Source of the DNA: Gigantopelta aegis
Taxonomy: Eukaryota > Mollusca > Gastropoda > Neomphalida > Peltospiridae
DNA length: 64,000 nucleotides
Assembly: GCF_016097555.1 (NCBI RefSeq)
Contig: NC_054704.1
Location: 99,516,268 to 99,580,267, forward strand
Direction of reading: 5' to 3'
In this document: positions 50,160-62,707 of the stretch, one piece after another
How positions within the stretch are numbered: position 1 is the stretch's first letter
Layout of the letters: each line of letters opens with the position of its first letter
Made by a program: the position numbers and the translations under genes
Notes under the pieces: model-generated
What the model was told of the DNA's origin: nothing
The model's database searches: none
What the model saw: the letters and a program-made list of their open reading frames with translations, nothing else

Positions 50160-50640
50160 TGCGTGACTCTGCCAGATCCTGGGATCGAAACTCCTCTGTG
50201 AACCCTTTCTCTGACTGTGTTTTCCTCATCACAACCAGTGCCCCATGACTGGCATATCAAGGTCCCTGGTATGTGCTGTCCTGTTTGTGAGAATGTGCAT
50301 ATAACAGATCTCTTGCTGCTAAAGGAAAACTGTAGCAGCTTACTTTCCTCTATGACTATACATGTATGCAAAACAATTTACCCGTTTAACATCCAACAGC
50401 CAGCCACTAAATTAATTAATCAATGTGCTCAGGTGGTGCCCGACTTTAACTTTTTAACATCCAACAGCCAGCCACTAAGTTAATTAATCAATGTGCTCGG
50501 GTGGTGTCCGACTTTAACTTTTTAAGCTAAACGTAGTTTCAGAATTACCAAATGTTTGACATCCAATAGTTGATGATTAATATATCATTGTGTTCTAGTG
50601 GTGTCGTTAAACAAAACAAACTTTTTAAAAAACGTTTTAA
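50160..50640 (+). mobile_element. Two diverged A/D-type SINE copies with a duplicated tail
   Basis: The first runs about 50,166-50,450 (decayed head, 'ccagtgccccatgactggca', core 'catataacagatctcttgct'). The section 'aacatccaacagccagccac' to 'gtgctc' is present twice (50,389 and 50,457). A separate tail ends with 'gtgtcgttaaacaaaacaaa' at about 50,620. Confidence 0.7.
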
Positions 50641-50754
50641 CGTTTTGTCCAATCCTGTGATCTATCGGACCTGAGGCAAACGGTCTACTACCAAACAATA
50701 AGTATCATCATATAGTGGAATAAAACACATTTGATGAAAATATATTTGAGTGAT

Positions 50755-51205
50755 CACTTGATGCGCAGTCAGTTTGGGATCGATCCCCATCCGGCCATCG
50801 GTGGGCCCATAAGGCTATTTCTTGTTCCAGCCAGTGCACCACGACTGGTATATCAAATGCTGTGGTATGTGTTCTTCCTGTTTGTGGGATGGTACATATA
50901 AAAGATCCCTTGCTACTAATGGAAAAATGTAGCAAGTTTATATATATATGCCTGATGAGCAGTCGGTTTGGGGTAGTTCTTGTTCCAGCCAGTGCACCAC
51001 AACTGATGTATCAAAGGCTGTGATATGTACTATCTGCTCTGTGGGATGGTGCATATAAAACATCCCCTGCTACTAATGGACAAATGTAGCGGGTTTCCTT
51101 TCTAAGACTATATGTCAAAACTACTAAATGCTTGTCATCCAATAGCTGATGATTTATAAATCAATGTGCTCTGGTGGTGTCAGTAAACAAACAAACTATT
51201 TAAAA
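50755..51205 (+). mobile_element. Two successive family A SINEs in the same orientation
   Basis: 50,755-50,940: 'ttgatgcgcagtcagtttgg', 'gatcgatccccat', then the core. 50,948-51,205: 'tgatgagcagtcggtttggg', core 'gtgcatataaaacatcccct' and the tail to 'gtcagtaaacaaacaaac'. The first lacks its tail and is joined to the head of the second. Confidence 0.8.
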
Positions 51206-51334
51206 ATCCTGGTGCTGTTTTTCTTTAATCAGATGTTGTCAAGAACAAAGTCACATTCTTGATTTTGTCATGAGTGAACTTTCTTGTAACGGTCGACATG
51301 ATCATTCTCAAGTTATGTCCAAGTCAGCACTTAC

Positions 51335-51607
51335 CAGTGTCTTAAAGAGTTTGTCAAATGACCGTACTATATAACTCCCATTAGTGAGTATCATGTCTGA
51401 AAAGACTGGCTGAACAGAATAGGTAACAAAGCCTGGTGCTCTGGTGTAATCAAGATACACTCTTATCTGATGGCAATTTGTCTGTAAACCACGGACGATT
51501 GGTTCCCCGTCTGGATATCGCCTCGACATAATTAATGGTGTTGATCTCATATTAACCCCGCACTTAATCCCGGTGTTACAAATTGCACAAAACGAACCCA
51601 CAGACAC
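51335..51607 (-). CDS. Orphan coding exon, 91 codons, function unknown
   Basis: Acceptor 'gttacccaatacag' ends at 51,608; donor ACACTG|GTAAGT at 51,335/51,334. The exon is phase 0 at both ends and open throughout: it starts VSVGSFCAICNTGIKCGVNM, continues SRRYPDGEPIVRGLQTNC, and ends in DMILTNGSYIVRSFDKLFKT. Four cysteines (C-x2-C-x6-C, then one about 28 residues on), aromatic residues and one N-glycosylation-type site (NGS) suggest an extracellular or zinc-binding module, but I do not recognise the family. Codon use is balanced, unlike the AT-rich flanks. No partner exons were found; they may be on either side, beyond repeats. Confidence 0.55.
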
Positions 51608-51994
51608 CTGTATTGGGTAACAAACGGTTCCTCATTGGGTTCATTTGATTCGCGATTCCGTGGTTAGCAGGGGGTAGCTTATCTGCCTCTCCAATCGAAC
51701 ACATCAATGACCCGTGTGTGAGAACTGGTGTCAAGAAATGATTCACAGAACAGAGGTGATTGTCGGTACAAGCGTATTAAACATAATCATTTGATCTCTA
51801 TGGAGCAGCAGTTATGCTTGGAGCATTAATCACAATTTGAGGACACAATGGTATACATACACGCTACATTAACTCAACAACTCTGTGAAACATTGGTCAA
51901 AACAAATAATATAATTTAATGGCAAGTACTGTCTCATCTTTCCACATTTAAAGTTGTAATATCTGGCTTATTTTTTATAAAGTATCCATTTAAT

Positions 51995-52300
51995 TAAAGT
52001 TTTCTTTGTTTAATGACACCACTAGAGCACATTAATTTACTGACTATTAAATGTTAAACATTTGATAATTGTGACATAAAATAATCTTAGAGTGGAAACC
52101 CACTACATTTTTTAATTACAAGCAAGAGATCTTGCATATTCACTTTTCCAGACAGGATAGCACAAACCAAAGCATTTTACATATCAGTTGCGAGGCACTG
52201 GTTGGGATGGAGAAAAACAACAACAAAACACCTAGAAAATGGGCCCACCAAGGATGTTCGAAGTTATGATCCAAGTACCTGAGATGAGCACTTTACCTAC
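51995..52300 (-). mobile_element. SINE family A, diverged
   Basis: Tail 'tttaatgacaccactagagc', core 'agatcttgcatattcacttt' and a decayed head 'agcactttacctactggatc' that passes directly into the 18-bp array. Confidence 0.75.
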
Positions 52301-52301
52301 T

Positions 52302-52733
52302 GGATCCCAGACTCCCATAGATCCCAGACTCCCATAGATCCCAGACTCCCACAGATCCCAGACTCCCACAGATCCCAGACTCTATAGATACCAGACTCCT
52401 ACAGATCCCAGACTCCCACATATCGCAGACTCCCACAGATCCCAGACTCCCATAGATCCCAGATCCCAGACTCCACAGATCCTAGACTCCCATAGATCCC
52501 AGACTCCCACATATCCCAGACTCCCACAGATCCCAGACTCCCATAGATCCCAGATCCCAGACTCCACAGATCCTAGACTCCCACACTCCATAGATCCCAC
52601 ACTCCCACAGATCCCACTCCCACAGATCACAGTCCATAGATCCCACACTCCCACAGATCCCACACTTCCACAGATCCCACACTCACAGAGATCCCACACT
52701 CCCATAGATCCCACACTCCCACACTCCTGTAAC
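52302..52733. repeat. About 17-bp tandem array (about 25 units)
   Basis: Unit GATCCCAGACTCCCACA with CATAGATCC and CACTCC variants. Its seed 'ggatcccagactccc' looks like the end of the preceding SINE head ('tactggatcccag'). Minus open frames (GSVGSVGVWDLWE) are by-products. Confidence 0.93.
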
Positions 52734-52739
52734 CATCTA

Positions 52740-53990
52740 GATCAGACCATTTCCATTACTTGTTCTACCACCACATGCCATTCTTTGATAATGTTTGACT
52801 TTACACATGTATATATATACTCGTTAATCTACATCACAACTGTATTCAAAATCATGAAACTGTTCCCACTGATTTATTATGAATGTTTGCTGTTGTGTTA
52901 CATCAAGACACTTGAAGTTTGCCATATTGCTCTGCCTTCTGGACGTAATGCCCCCCAAAATTGCCGTCTGTCGGGCTCAAATTTCCCTGCCCTCTTATTT
53001 GCCCAATGTTTTACCTGTCTGTGAGTGACACTAAACCAGTCTATGGAAGGTGAAATATTTAATTCCATCGAATTTCTGTTTTTAATGTTAAAAAACTACA
53101 ACAAATTCTCTTATTTACTGCATCATGGATGGTATTGGTTGGTTGTGCATCATGATAAATCAGTAACTGACTTTCAGTTTCGTGATTGTGTCAATGCCTT
53201 ACCGACATGCTACCAGAAATTATCGTCAAATTCTTAAATGTGCAGGCAGTTGTTGTTTATTCACCATAAATTGTACCTTTTTACATTATCTTTTTAATTA
53301 CAATATATTTGAAACAATTAAATATTTTAAAATTTTGGTTCTAATATATTTAAAAAGCTGATAGAAAAACGTAGAAATTATGGTGGAATGTTTTTTAATC
53401 TGCTACCTCTGATCATTTCCGGTAGTGTGTTGGTGGTGAATCCAAAGAATCATGGAACCAGAAGTCTATTACTCATTATTATGTTGCATAATTCACCAAT
53501 CCACCATTACCAAAAAACAGTTTCTGATGGGTCTCAGTAATAAAATGTATGGCACAGAAAAAGTGTTTCCCAACAAGAATGTAGGTCTGGAGCCAGATGT
53601 ACCGCTGACAATGTTTGGACGTAACTAGGCTACAAAAGGCTGGTCTGGTTGTGTTAACAACAAACAAAATGTTGACAGTAGTAAGCAGTGATGGATTGTC
53701 GTCATAAATGTCCATAACTGAGGAACGTCCTTTCATTTAAGCCAAACAGTGATATATACAACTGTTACAGAATCGGTTCTGTCTGGAGTACGATGCCACG
53801 ATTTGTCTTAGACCTATCCTAAAAGCTTGGAAATTATTTGATACATTTTTCGTATGTTTTAGAAAGATTATAGTAAGAGAACTGCTGTATGAAATTTGTT
53901 GATGTACATGAAATGTAGCATCCAGTTTCCAAAGATAAAGTCAAACCCACAATCACCGAGACGGGCCATTTATGGTCGGGTTTGGTTCTT
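52740..53990. other. No recognised gene
   Basis: Unique-looking AT-rich DNA. The open frames at 52,785, 53,025 (plus) and 53,479 (minus, with MDIYDDNPSLLTTVNILFVV) show no domain and no convincing splice context. Confidence 0.45.
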
Positions 53991-53994
53991 ATTA

Positions 53995-54245
53995 TGTATC
54001 GGGACGTAGCCCAGTGGTACAGCGTTCGCTCGATGCGTGGTCAGTGTGGGATCGATCCTCGTCAGTGGGCCCTTTGGGCTATTTCTCATTCCAGCCAGTG
54101 CACCACGACTGGTATATCAAAGGCCGTGGTATCTACTACCCTGTCTGTGGGATGGTGCATATAAAAGATCCCTTACTGCTAATCATAAAGAGTAGCCCAT
54201 GAAGTGGCGACAGCGGGTTTCCTCCCTCAATATCTGTGTGGTCCT
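53995..54245 (+). mobile_element. Chimeric SINE: family A head and core with family B tail
   Basis: Head 'gggacgtagcccagtggtac' (A box), 'gtgggatcgatcctcgtcag' (B box) and 'gccagtgcaccacgactggt' are family A. After the shared core 'gcatataaaagatccctta' it continues 'gagtagcccatgaagtggcg', 'cagcgggtttcctccctcaa' and 'tctgtgtggtcctt', which is family B. The switch falls in the core. The extreme 3' end is lost. Confidence 0.85.
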
Positions 54246-54371
54246 TGTGGTTTTGGATTAGGCCACTCAGCACCAGAAAAAGGTAGTATATTCTGCCAAT
54301 ATAAATGACAGAGAAATTTTGATTAAATTATCGAAACGATCTCTCTCTATACATGTACAGTCAGACCTCGT

Positions 54372-54666
54372 TACAACGACCATCAATCGTTACTACGACC
54401 ATCAATCGTTACAACGACCGTCAATCGTTACTACGACCATCAATCGTTACAACGACCATCAATCGTTACTACGACCATCAATCGTTACTACGACCGTCAA
54501 TCGTTACTACAACCTTCAATCGTTACAACGACCGTCAATCGTTACTACGACCGTCAATCGTTACAACGACCGTCAATCGTTACTACGACCGTCAATCGTT
54601 ACAACGACCATCAATCGTTACTACGACCATCAATCGTTAAACGACCATCAATCGTTACTACGACCG
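54372..54666. repeat. 19-bp tandem array (about 16 units)
   Basis: Unit CGTTACTACGACCATCAAT with alternating CAACG/CTACG and CCATC/CCGTC variants; the alternation suggests two-unit duplication steps. Confidence 0.95.
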
Positions 54667-54719
54667 TTACACCATCCAACCACAAATTGTAGGAAGAAAC
54701 GCACATCAATGTTTTTCTG

Positions 54720-54975
54720 TTCGTTAAAAACCCAGGTACATTTGTTTCTCTAGTTCTAACACCCATTCCTGATGTTACGCGGTAAGTATTACGTAACCAC
54801 CAGCTCGCCAGAGGGCGTATTCACTGAGATGGTACAAAATGGTAATAATAGTCGTCAAATTTAACCATTTTATTAATTAATTATAAGATTATACTTGTTA
54901 ATATTAAGCAACAATGTGCATTATATATTGTTGAATGTGCATACTAGTCCAACCAATTTCCAACTCTACTTTGAA
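54720..54975 (+). repeat. Dispersed repeat R3, plus copy
   Basis: See the copy at 38,345-38,560. This copy also carries 'ccagctcgccagagggcgta', absent from the other. Roughly 250 bp. Confidence 0.65.
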
Positions 54976-55249
54976 TTTGTGTTCATTAGTTAATCAACTG
55001 ATATTTTGTGAGTAGCCAAGGTTTTATAGCAGATAAACACACCAGAACATAACACTGACACTGCTTTTGAATTAAATACAGCAATTCAGACAAAAAACCA
55101 AATCTCTGCCCCAAAACATGTTTTTGTTTGCGGACATGTTTTTCATGGAACCTGTGCGTTCAAGTCTAGTTTTCCACATCTAACTACACAAAATAGACCA
55201 GCTTAACCCTGAGCATGAACTATGTGAGTGAATCAAACAAACATATCAA

Positions 55250-58200
55250 GTAGAGGCCACTGGACTAAAAAAAACACATTGCTATGACCTGTTTGTACAG
55301 TATTTCATAACCTGCAGAGGCCACTGGACTAAAAAAACACATTGCTATGACCTGTTTGTACAGCATTTCGTAACCTGCAGAGGCCACTGGACTAAAAAAA
55401 CACATTGCTATGACCTGTTTGTACAGCATTTCCTAACCTGCAGAGGCCACTGGACTAAAAAAACACATTGCTATGACCTGTTTGTACAGCATTTCGTAAC
55501 CTGCAGAGGCCACTGGACTAAAAAAACACATTGCTATGACCTGTTTGTACAGTATTTCGTAACCTGCAGAGGCCACTGGACTAAAACACACATTGCTATG
55601 CTATGACCTGTTTGTACAGCATTTCGTAACCTGCAGAGGCCACTGGACTAAAACACACATTGCTATGACCTGTTTGTACAGCATTTCCTAACCTGCAGAG
55701 GCCACTGGACTAAAACACACATTGCTATGACCTGTTTGTACAGCATTTCGTAACCTGCAGAGGCCACTGGACTAAAACACACATTGCTATGACCTGTTTG
55801 TACAGCATTTCGTAACCTGCAGAGGCCACTGGACTAAAACACACATTGCTATGACCTGTTTGTACAGCATTTCGTAACCTGCAGAGGCCACTGGGCTAAA
55901 ACACACATTGCTATGACCTGTTTGTACAGCATTTCCTAACCTGCAGAGGCCACTGGACTAAAACACACATTGCTATGACCTGTTTGTACAGCATTTCGTA
56001 ACCTGCAGAGGCCACTGGACTAAAACACACATTGCTATGACCTGTTTGTACAGCATTTCGTAACCTGCAGAGGCCACTGGACTAAAACACACATTGCTAT
56101 GACCTGTTTGTACAGCATTTCGTAACCTGCAGAGGCCACTGGACTAAAACACACATTGCTATGACCTGTTTGTACAGCATTTCGTAACCTGCAGAGGCCA
56201 CTGGACTAAAACACACATTGCTATGACCTGTTTGTACAGCATTTCGTAACCTGCAGAGGCCACTGGACTAAAACACACATTGCTATGACCTGTTTGTACA
56301 GCATTTCGTAACCTGCAGAGGCCACTGGACTAAAACACACATTGCTATGACCTGTTTGTACAGCATTTCGTAACCTGCAGAGGCCACTGGACTAAAACAC
56401 ACATTGCTATGACCTGTTTGTACAGCATTTCGTAACCTGCAGAGGCCACTGGACTAAAACACACATTGCTATGACCTGTTTGTACAGCATTTCGTAACCT
56501 GCAGAGGCCACTGGACTAAAACACACATTGCTATGACCTGTTTGTACAGCATTTCGTAACCTGCAGAGGCCACTGGACTAAAACACACATTGCTATGACC
56601 TGTTTGTACAGCATTTCGTAACCTGCAGAGGCCACTGGACTAAAACACACATTGCTATGACCTGTTTGTACAGCATTTCGTAACCTGCAGAGGCCACTGG
56701 ACTAAAACACACATTGCTATGACCTGTTTGTACAGCATTTCGTAACCTGCAGAGGCCACTGGACTAAAACACACATTGCTATGACCTGTTTGTACAGCAT
56801 TTCGTAACCTGCAGAGGCCACTGGACTAAAACACACATTGCTATGACCTGTTTGTACAGCATTTCGTAACCTGCAGAGGCCACTGGACTAAAACACACAT
56901 TGCTATGACCTGTTTGTACAGCATTTCGTAACCTGCAGAGGCCACTGGACTAAAACACACATTGCTATGACCTGTTTGTACAGCATTTCGTAACCTGCAG
57001 AGGCCACTGGACTAAAACACACATTGCTATGACCTGTTTGTACAGCATTTCGTAACCTGCAGAGGCCACTGGACTAAAACACACATTGCTATGACCTGTT
57101 TGTACAGCATTTCGTAACCTGCAGAGGCCACTGGACTAAAACACACATTGCTATGACCTGTTTGTACAGCATTTCCTAACCTGCAGAGGCCACTGGACTA
57201 AAACACACATTGCTATGACCTGTTTGTACAGCATTTCCTAACCTGCAGAGGCCACTGGACTAAAACACACATTGCTATGACCTGTTTGTACAGCATTTCC
57301 TAACCTGCAGAGGCCACTGGACTAAAACACACATTGCTATGACCTGTTTGTACAGCATTTCGTAACCTGCAGAGGCCACTGGACTAAAACACACATTGCT
57401 ATGACCTGTTTGTACAGCATTTCGTAACCTGCAGAGGCCACTGGACTAAAACACACATTGCTATGACCTGTTTGTACAGCATTTCGTAACCTGCAGAGGC
57501 CACTGGACTAAAACACACATTGCTATGACCTGTTTCTACAGCATTTCGTAACCTGCAGAGGCCACTGGACTAAAACACACATTGCTATGACCTGTTTGTA
57601 CAGCATTTCGTAACCTGCAGAGGCCACTGGACTAAAACACACATTGCTATGACCTGTTTGTACAGCATTTCGTAACCTGCAGAGGCCACTGGACTAAAAC
57701 ACACATTGCTATGACCTGTTTCTACAGCATTTCCTAACCTGCAGAGGCAACTGGACTAAAACACACATTGCTATGACCTGTTTCTACAGCATTTCGTAAC
57801 CTGCAGAGGCAACTGGACTAAAACACACATTGCTATGACCTGTTTGTACAGCATTTAGTAACCTGCAGAGGCAACTGGACTAAAACACACATTGCTATGA
57901 CCTGTTTGTACAGCATTTCCTAACCTGCAGAGGCCACTGGACTAAAACACACATTGCTATGACCTGTTTGTACAGCATTTCCTAACCTGCAGAGGCCACT
58001 GGACTAAAACACACATTGCTATGACCTGTTTGTACAGCATTTCCTAACCTGCAGAGGCCACTGGACTAAAACACACATTGCTATGACCTGTTTGTACAGC
58101 ATTTCGTAACCTGCAGAGGCCACTGGACTAAAACACACATTGCTATGACCTGTTTGTACAGCATTTCGTAACCTGCAGAGGCCACTGGACTAAAACACAC

Positions 58201-58360
58201 ATTGCTATGACCTGTTTCTACAGCATTTCGTAACCTGCAGAGGCAACTGGACTAAAACACACATTGCTATGACCTGTTTGTACAGCATTTCCTAACCTGC
58301 AGAGGCCACTGGACTAAAACACACATTGCTATGACCTGTTTGTACAGCATTTCGTAACCT
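55250..58360. repeat. 62-bp tandem array (about 50 units), very homogeneous
   Basis: Unit GCAGAGGCCACTGGACTAAA plus ACACACATTGCTATGACCTG and TTTGTACAGCATTTCGTAAC. Most neighbours are identical. Variants are TTTCCTAAC, GGCAACTGG, TTTCTACAG and, in the first five units, AAAAAAACACATTG. Long runs of identical units point to recent expansion from the middle. Confidence 0.97.
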
Positions 58361-58790
58361 CCTAAGAACAGACAGACTGTCTTAGAAAAAGATTCTGACA
58401 TAGAATGAAATGATGACAAAGACATTAAAAAAGAAATATAACAAGATTAATGAAGCTTTTTTCAAAGACTGGAACAAAATTAACAAGAAGCCCACAAGAA
58501 GTAATTTGTGTGCGTATCGAGGGTGTCGGAAAATAAACTTTAAAGTGATATGAAAAACGCTGAAAAGGGTTAATTTTTATACAAGGCTATTTCTTTTCTT
58601 TCTTTTTTTCGTTTTAATTTTTCTTTCTTTTATTACCTTTTTTTATTTTGGTATCCTGAATATAATCTAATATTATTACAATCTTTGGGGTTTTTGTTTG
58701 TTTGGTTTTCCCCCTTCATGTCCTTGCAAAACCTTTCTTTTTTTAAATTTATTTTTTCATCAAAACATTACCGGTAGTTTATTTTATTGA
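58361..58790. other. No gene seen
   Basis: AT-rich with T-rich tracts between 58,590 and 58,760. Confidence 0.6.
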
Positions 58791-58794
58791 AAAA

Positions 58795-59190
58795 AATCAC
58801 TTGAGCATGTTGATTTATTCATCAACAGCTACTGCATGTCAAACATTTATTCATCAACAGCTACTGCATGTCAAACATTTATTCATCAACAGCTACTGCA
58901 TGTCAAACATTTATTCATCAACAGCTACTGCATGTCAAAAATTGGGTCATTTTGACTTGAAGTCATCAGAGGAAACCTGCTACATTTTTCCATTAGTAAC
59001 AAGGGATCTTTTATATGCACTTTCCCAAACAGGATAGCACATACCACGGCCTCTGACCAGTTGTGGTGCACTGGTTGGAATGAGAGAAATGCAAATTAGT
59101 TAAATGGATCCACTGACGTGGTTTGATCCAGCGACGCAAGCACTTTAGACAAGCACTCAACCAACTGGGATAAATCCTGACTATTTTTTA
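58795..59190 (-). mobile_element. SINE family D with an internal 32-bp tandem expansion
   Basis: The tail section 'cagctactgcatgtcaaaca' plus 'tttattcatca' is present four times (58,823-58,940) where other copies have it once. Core 'gggatcttttatatgcactt' and head 'ccaactgggataaatcctga' follow. Confidence 0.85.
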
Positions 59191-59242
59191 ATGAAATGCA
59201 TAACTTATAACAATGCAAATTTGCATAGACCTTTAAATTTAC

Positions 59243-59638
59243 AACCGGCCTTGGTGGCGTCGTGGTTAGGCCATCGGTCAACAGGCTGGTAGGTATTGGG
59301 TTCGGATCCCAGTCGAGGCATGGGATTTTTAATCCAGATACCGACTTCAAACCCTAAGTGAAATGCTCCGCAAGGCTCAATGGGTAGGTGTAAACCACTT
59401 GCACCCACCAGTGATCCATAACTGGTTCAACAAAGGCCATGGCTTGTGCTATCCTGCCTGTGGGAAGCGCAAATAAAAGATCCCTTGCTGCTAATCGGAA
59501 GAGTAGCCCATGAAGTGGCGACAGCGGGTTTTCTTTCAAAATATGTGTGGTCCTTAACTATATGTCTGACGCCATATAACCGTAAATAAAATGTGTTGAG
59601 TGCGTCATTAAATAAAACATTTTTCTTTTTTTTCTTTA
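59243..59638 (+). mobile_element. SINE family B, full length
   Basis: Head 'ccggccttggtggcgtcgtg', B-box region TTCGGATCCCAG, 'taaaccacttgcacccacca', core 'aataaaagatcccttgctgc' and tail 'aaataaaatgtgttgagtgc' with a T-rich end. Very similar to the copy at 18,781. Confidence 0.9.
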
Positions 59639-59734
59639 AATTTACATACCATTATTACACGGGTTATTACACTAAAGTATCACAAGGGTATCATGGGTGA
59701 GTTATAGGATAAAATATAGTACTTAACATATTAA

Positions 59735-59860
59735 AGGCCCTATGTTTAAACACTAAGGCATATTTTTCACTATTAGAGCCATTTATGATCACTAAAATCA
59801 AACATTACTTATATTTTATTCTTTAGATTATCCATTTCCGTACAACCGAAGTGTTTCTGG
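59735..59860 (-). repeat. Dispersed repeat R2, copy 3
   Basis: The reverse complement reads 'aaacacttcggttgtacgga', 'ggataatctaaagaataaaa' and 'ggctctaatagtgaaaaata', close to the 21,545 copy. The 83-bp array begins just after it. Confidence 0.6.
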
Positions 59861-59871
59861 GAAAATGTATA

Positions 59872-60545
59872 AATTACATGACTTTTGAGGATTTCCATGA
59901 CTCCTATAAACCCTACTAGTGGAGTGGAACATTACCGACATTCGTACTGTACTGTTGTACATGACTTTTGAGGATTTCCATGACTCCTATAAACACTACT
60001 AGTGGAGTGGAACATTCCGACATTCGTACTGTACTGTTGTACATGACTTTTGATGATTTCCATGACTCCTATAAACCCTACTAGTGGAGTGGAACATTAC
60101 CGACATTCGTACTGTACTGCTGTACATGACTTTTGAGGATTTCCATGACTCCTATAAACCCTACTAGTGGAGTGGAACATTACCGACATTCGTACTGTAC
60201 TGTTGTACATGACTTTTGAGGATTTCCATGACTCCTATAAACCCTACTAGTGGAGTGGAACATTACCGACATTCGTACTGTACTGTTGTACATGACTTTT
60301 GAGGATTTCCATGACTCCTATAAACCCTACTAGTGGAGTGGAACATTACCGACATTCGTACTGTACTGTTGTACATGACTTTTGAGGATTTCCATGACTC
60401 CTATAAACCCTACTAGTGGAGTGGAACATTACCGACATTCGTACTGTACTGTTGTACATGACTTTTGAGGATTTCCATGACTCCTATAAACCCTACTAGT
60501 GGAGTGGAACATTACCGACATTCGTACTGTACTGTTGTACATGAC
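59872..60545. repeat. 83-bp tandem array (8 units)
   Basis: Unit 'acatgacttttgaggatttc', 'catgactcctataaacccta', 'ctagtggagtggaacattac' and 'cgacattcgtactgtactgt'. Nearly identical units. Confidence 0.96.
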
Positions 60546-60894
60546 ATAATCACAACAAGCAGTGTGAGAGAATACACACAGACCTCAAGTAAAACCCAGC
60601 TAAATCAAATTAACTACACTGCCCGAGTACCCACAAATTCATCCTTGGTATCTATAAATTGAATTTCTTAGTGGTATTTTGGTTTGTTCCTTTGGAATTT
60701 TTGTTTTTGTTATCAGTATATTTTTTAAAGGAGCAGTCTCAAAATTGTATAATGACAAAATATATTTATTGATTTTACTTTTAATAAAATGTAAAGACCC
60801 TGAATATATAATCCAGTTAGTTTCATTTACTATTTAATACATTTATATTTAAAAATGGTCTACCACTGAGCTACACACCACCCTATCCACCCCC

Positions 60895-61469
60895 GTCTGG
60901 AGAAATGTTAACCCCCCCCCCCCCGTCTGGAGAAATGTTAACCCCCCTAACCGGAGAAATGTTAAACCCCCCTAACTGGAGAAATGTTAACCACCACCCA
61001 CCACCCACCCACCCCCACCCCCACCCCCAATGTTAAACTCCCTGTCTGGAGAAATGTTAAACCCCTGTCTGGAGAAATGTTAAACCCCTGTCTGGAGAAA
61101 TGTTAAACCCCCCTGTCTGGAGAAATGTTAAACCCCTGTCTGGAGAAATGTTAAACCCCTGTCTGGAGAAATGTTAAACCCCTGTCTGGAGAAATGTTAA
61201 ACTCCTTGTCTGGAGAAATGTTAAACCCCTGTCTGGAGAAATGTTAAACTCCTGTCTGGAGAAATGTTAACCCCCTGTCTGGAGAAATGTTAACCCCCTG
61301 TCTGGAGAAATGTTAAACTCCCTGTCTGGAGAAATGTTAAACCCCCTGTCTGGAGAAATGTTAAACCCCTGTCTGGAGAAATGTTAAACCCCTGTCTGTT
61401 AAAACCCTGTCTGGAGAAATGTTAAACCCCCTGTCTGGAGAAATGTTAAACCCCTGTCTGGAGAAATGA
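60895..61469. repeat. About 22-bp tandem array (about 25 units)
   Basis: Unit CCCTGTCTGGAGAAATGTTAAA with length changes in the C run. A CCACCC-rich insertion lies at 60,993-61,030. Confidence 0.95.
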
Positions 61470-61640
61470 TCGCGCATATAAAAGATCCCATGTTGCTAAT
61501 CGAAAAAGAGTAGCCCATGAAGTGGCAACACCGGGTTTCCTCTCTCAATATCTGTATGGTCCTTAACCATATGTCTGATGCCATATAACCATAAATAAAA
61601 TGTGTTGAGTGCGTCGTTAAATAAAACATTTCCTTCCTTC
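61466..61640 (+). mobile_element. SINE family B, 3' half
   Basis: 'gcatataaaagatcccatgt', 'gagtagcccatgaagtggca' and 'tgtgttgagtgcgtcgttaa', ending in CCTTCCTTCC. Directly joined to the 22-bp array. Confidence 0.85.
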
Positions 61641-62109
61641 CTTTCCTGGTTACTGTCTTAAGACATCGATTGGCTTTATCTGTCTCAGGCTAAATGGTAA
61701 ACGACGAAGCTCTGCATAGCCTCACAGAATTTGCCATTTTAACCTCCAAAGGATAAAATTGTTACTTCAAGACAGTTATTTGCTTTAATACAGCCTATAT
61801 ATACATGGCTGTTTAGGGATGTTACACATCACTAAAGTAAAAATACAGTTGTAAATTCAGTCATACACATAGGTGTAGGATCAGTTAATTAGTAGTTATT
61901 TATCACTAATACATATAAACTAGATTGGGTTTTTTAATTAAATGTTTCACCTACCAAAACCCTTTTTGGTGCACTGTGATGAACATCCATTGGTGCAACT
62001 ATAGTTTCACTGACCTACAACTTATAGTTTGTGAGAAACGGATCTCAACGCAAGACTTTAACTTTAAACTTTAACTCAGAAGTTGACACCATCGGACACC
62101 ATCTTTCAA
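61641..62109. other. No gene seen
   Basis: AT-rich, unique-looking. No motif or repeat recognised. Confidence 0.6.
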
Positions 62110-62707
62110 CTATGATAATGCACCACTAAACTTGTCCACTTAACCAATGTATACTATGATAATGCACCACTAAACTTGTCCACTTAACCAATGTGTACAA
62201 TGATAATGCACCACTAAACTTGTCCACTTAACCAATGTGTACTATGATAATGCACCACTAAACTTGTCCACTTAACCAATGTGTACTATGATAATGCACC
62301 ACTAAACTTGTCCACTTAACCAATGTGTACTATGATAATGCACCACTAAACTTGTCCACTTAACCAATGTGTACTATGATAATGCACCACTAAACTTGTC
62401 CACTTAACCAATGTGTACTATGATAATGCACCACTAAACTTGTCCACTTAACCAATGTGTACTATGATAATGCACCACTAAACTTGTCCACTTAACCAAT
62501 GTGTACTATGATAATGCACCACTAAACTTGTCCACTTAACCAATGTGTACTATGATAATGCACCACTAAACTTGTCCACTTAACCAATGTGTACTATGAT
62601 AATGCACCACTAAACTTGTCCACTTAACCAATGTGTACAATGATAATGCACCACTAAACTTGTCCACTTAACCAATGTGTACTATGATAATGCACCACTA
62701 AACTTGT
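62110..62707. repeat. 44-bp tandem array (about 13-14 units)
   Basis: Unit CTATGATAATGCACCACTAA plus ACTTGTCCACTTAACCAATG and TGTA. Almost no variation (TGTACAATG twice). Confidence 0.97.

Noticed and set aside
54319-54753. 144-codon frame with repeated RPSIVTTTINRYYD
   Set aside because: By-product of the 19-bp array; two other frames are open as well.
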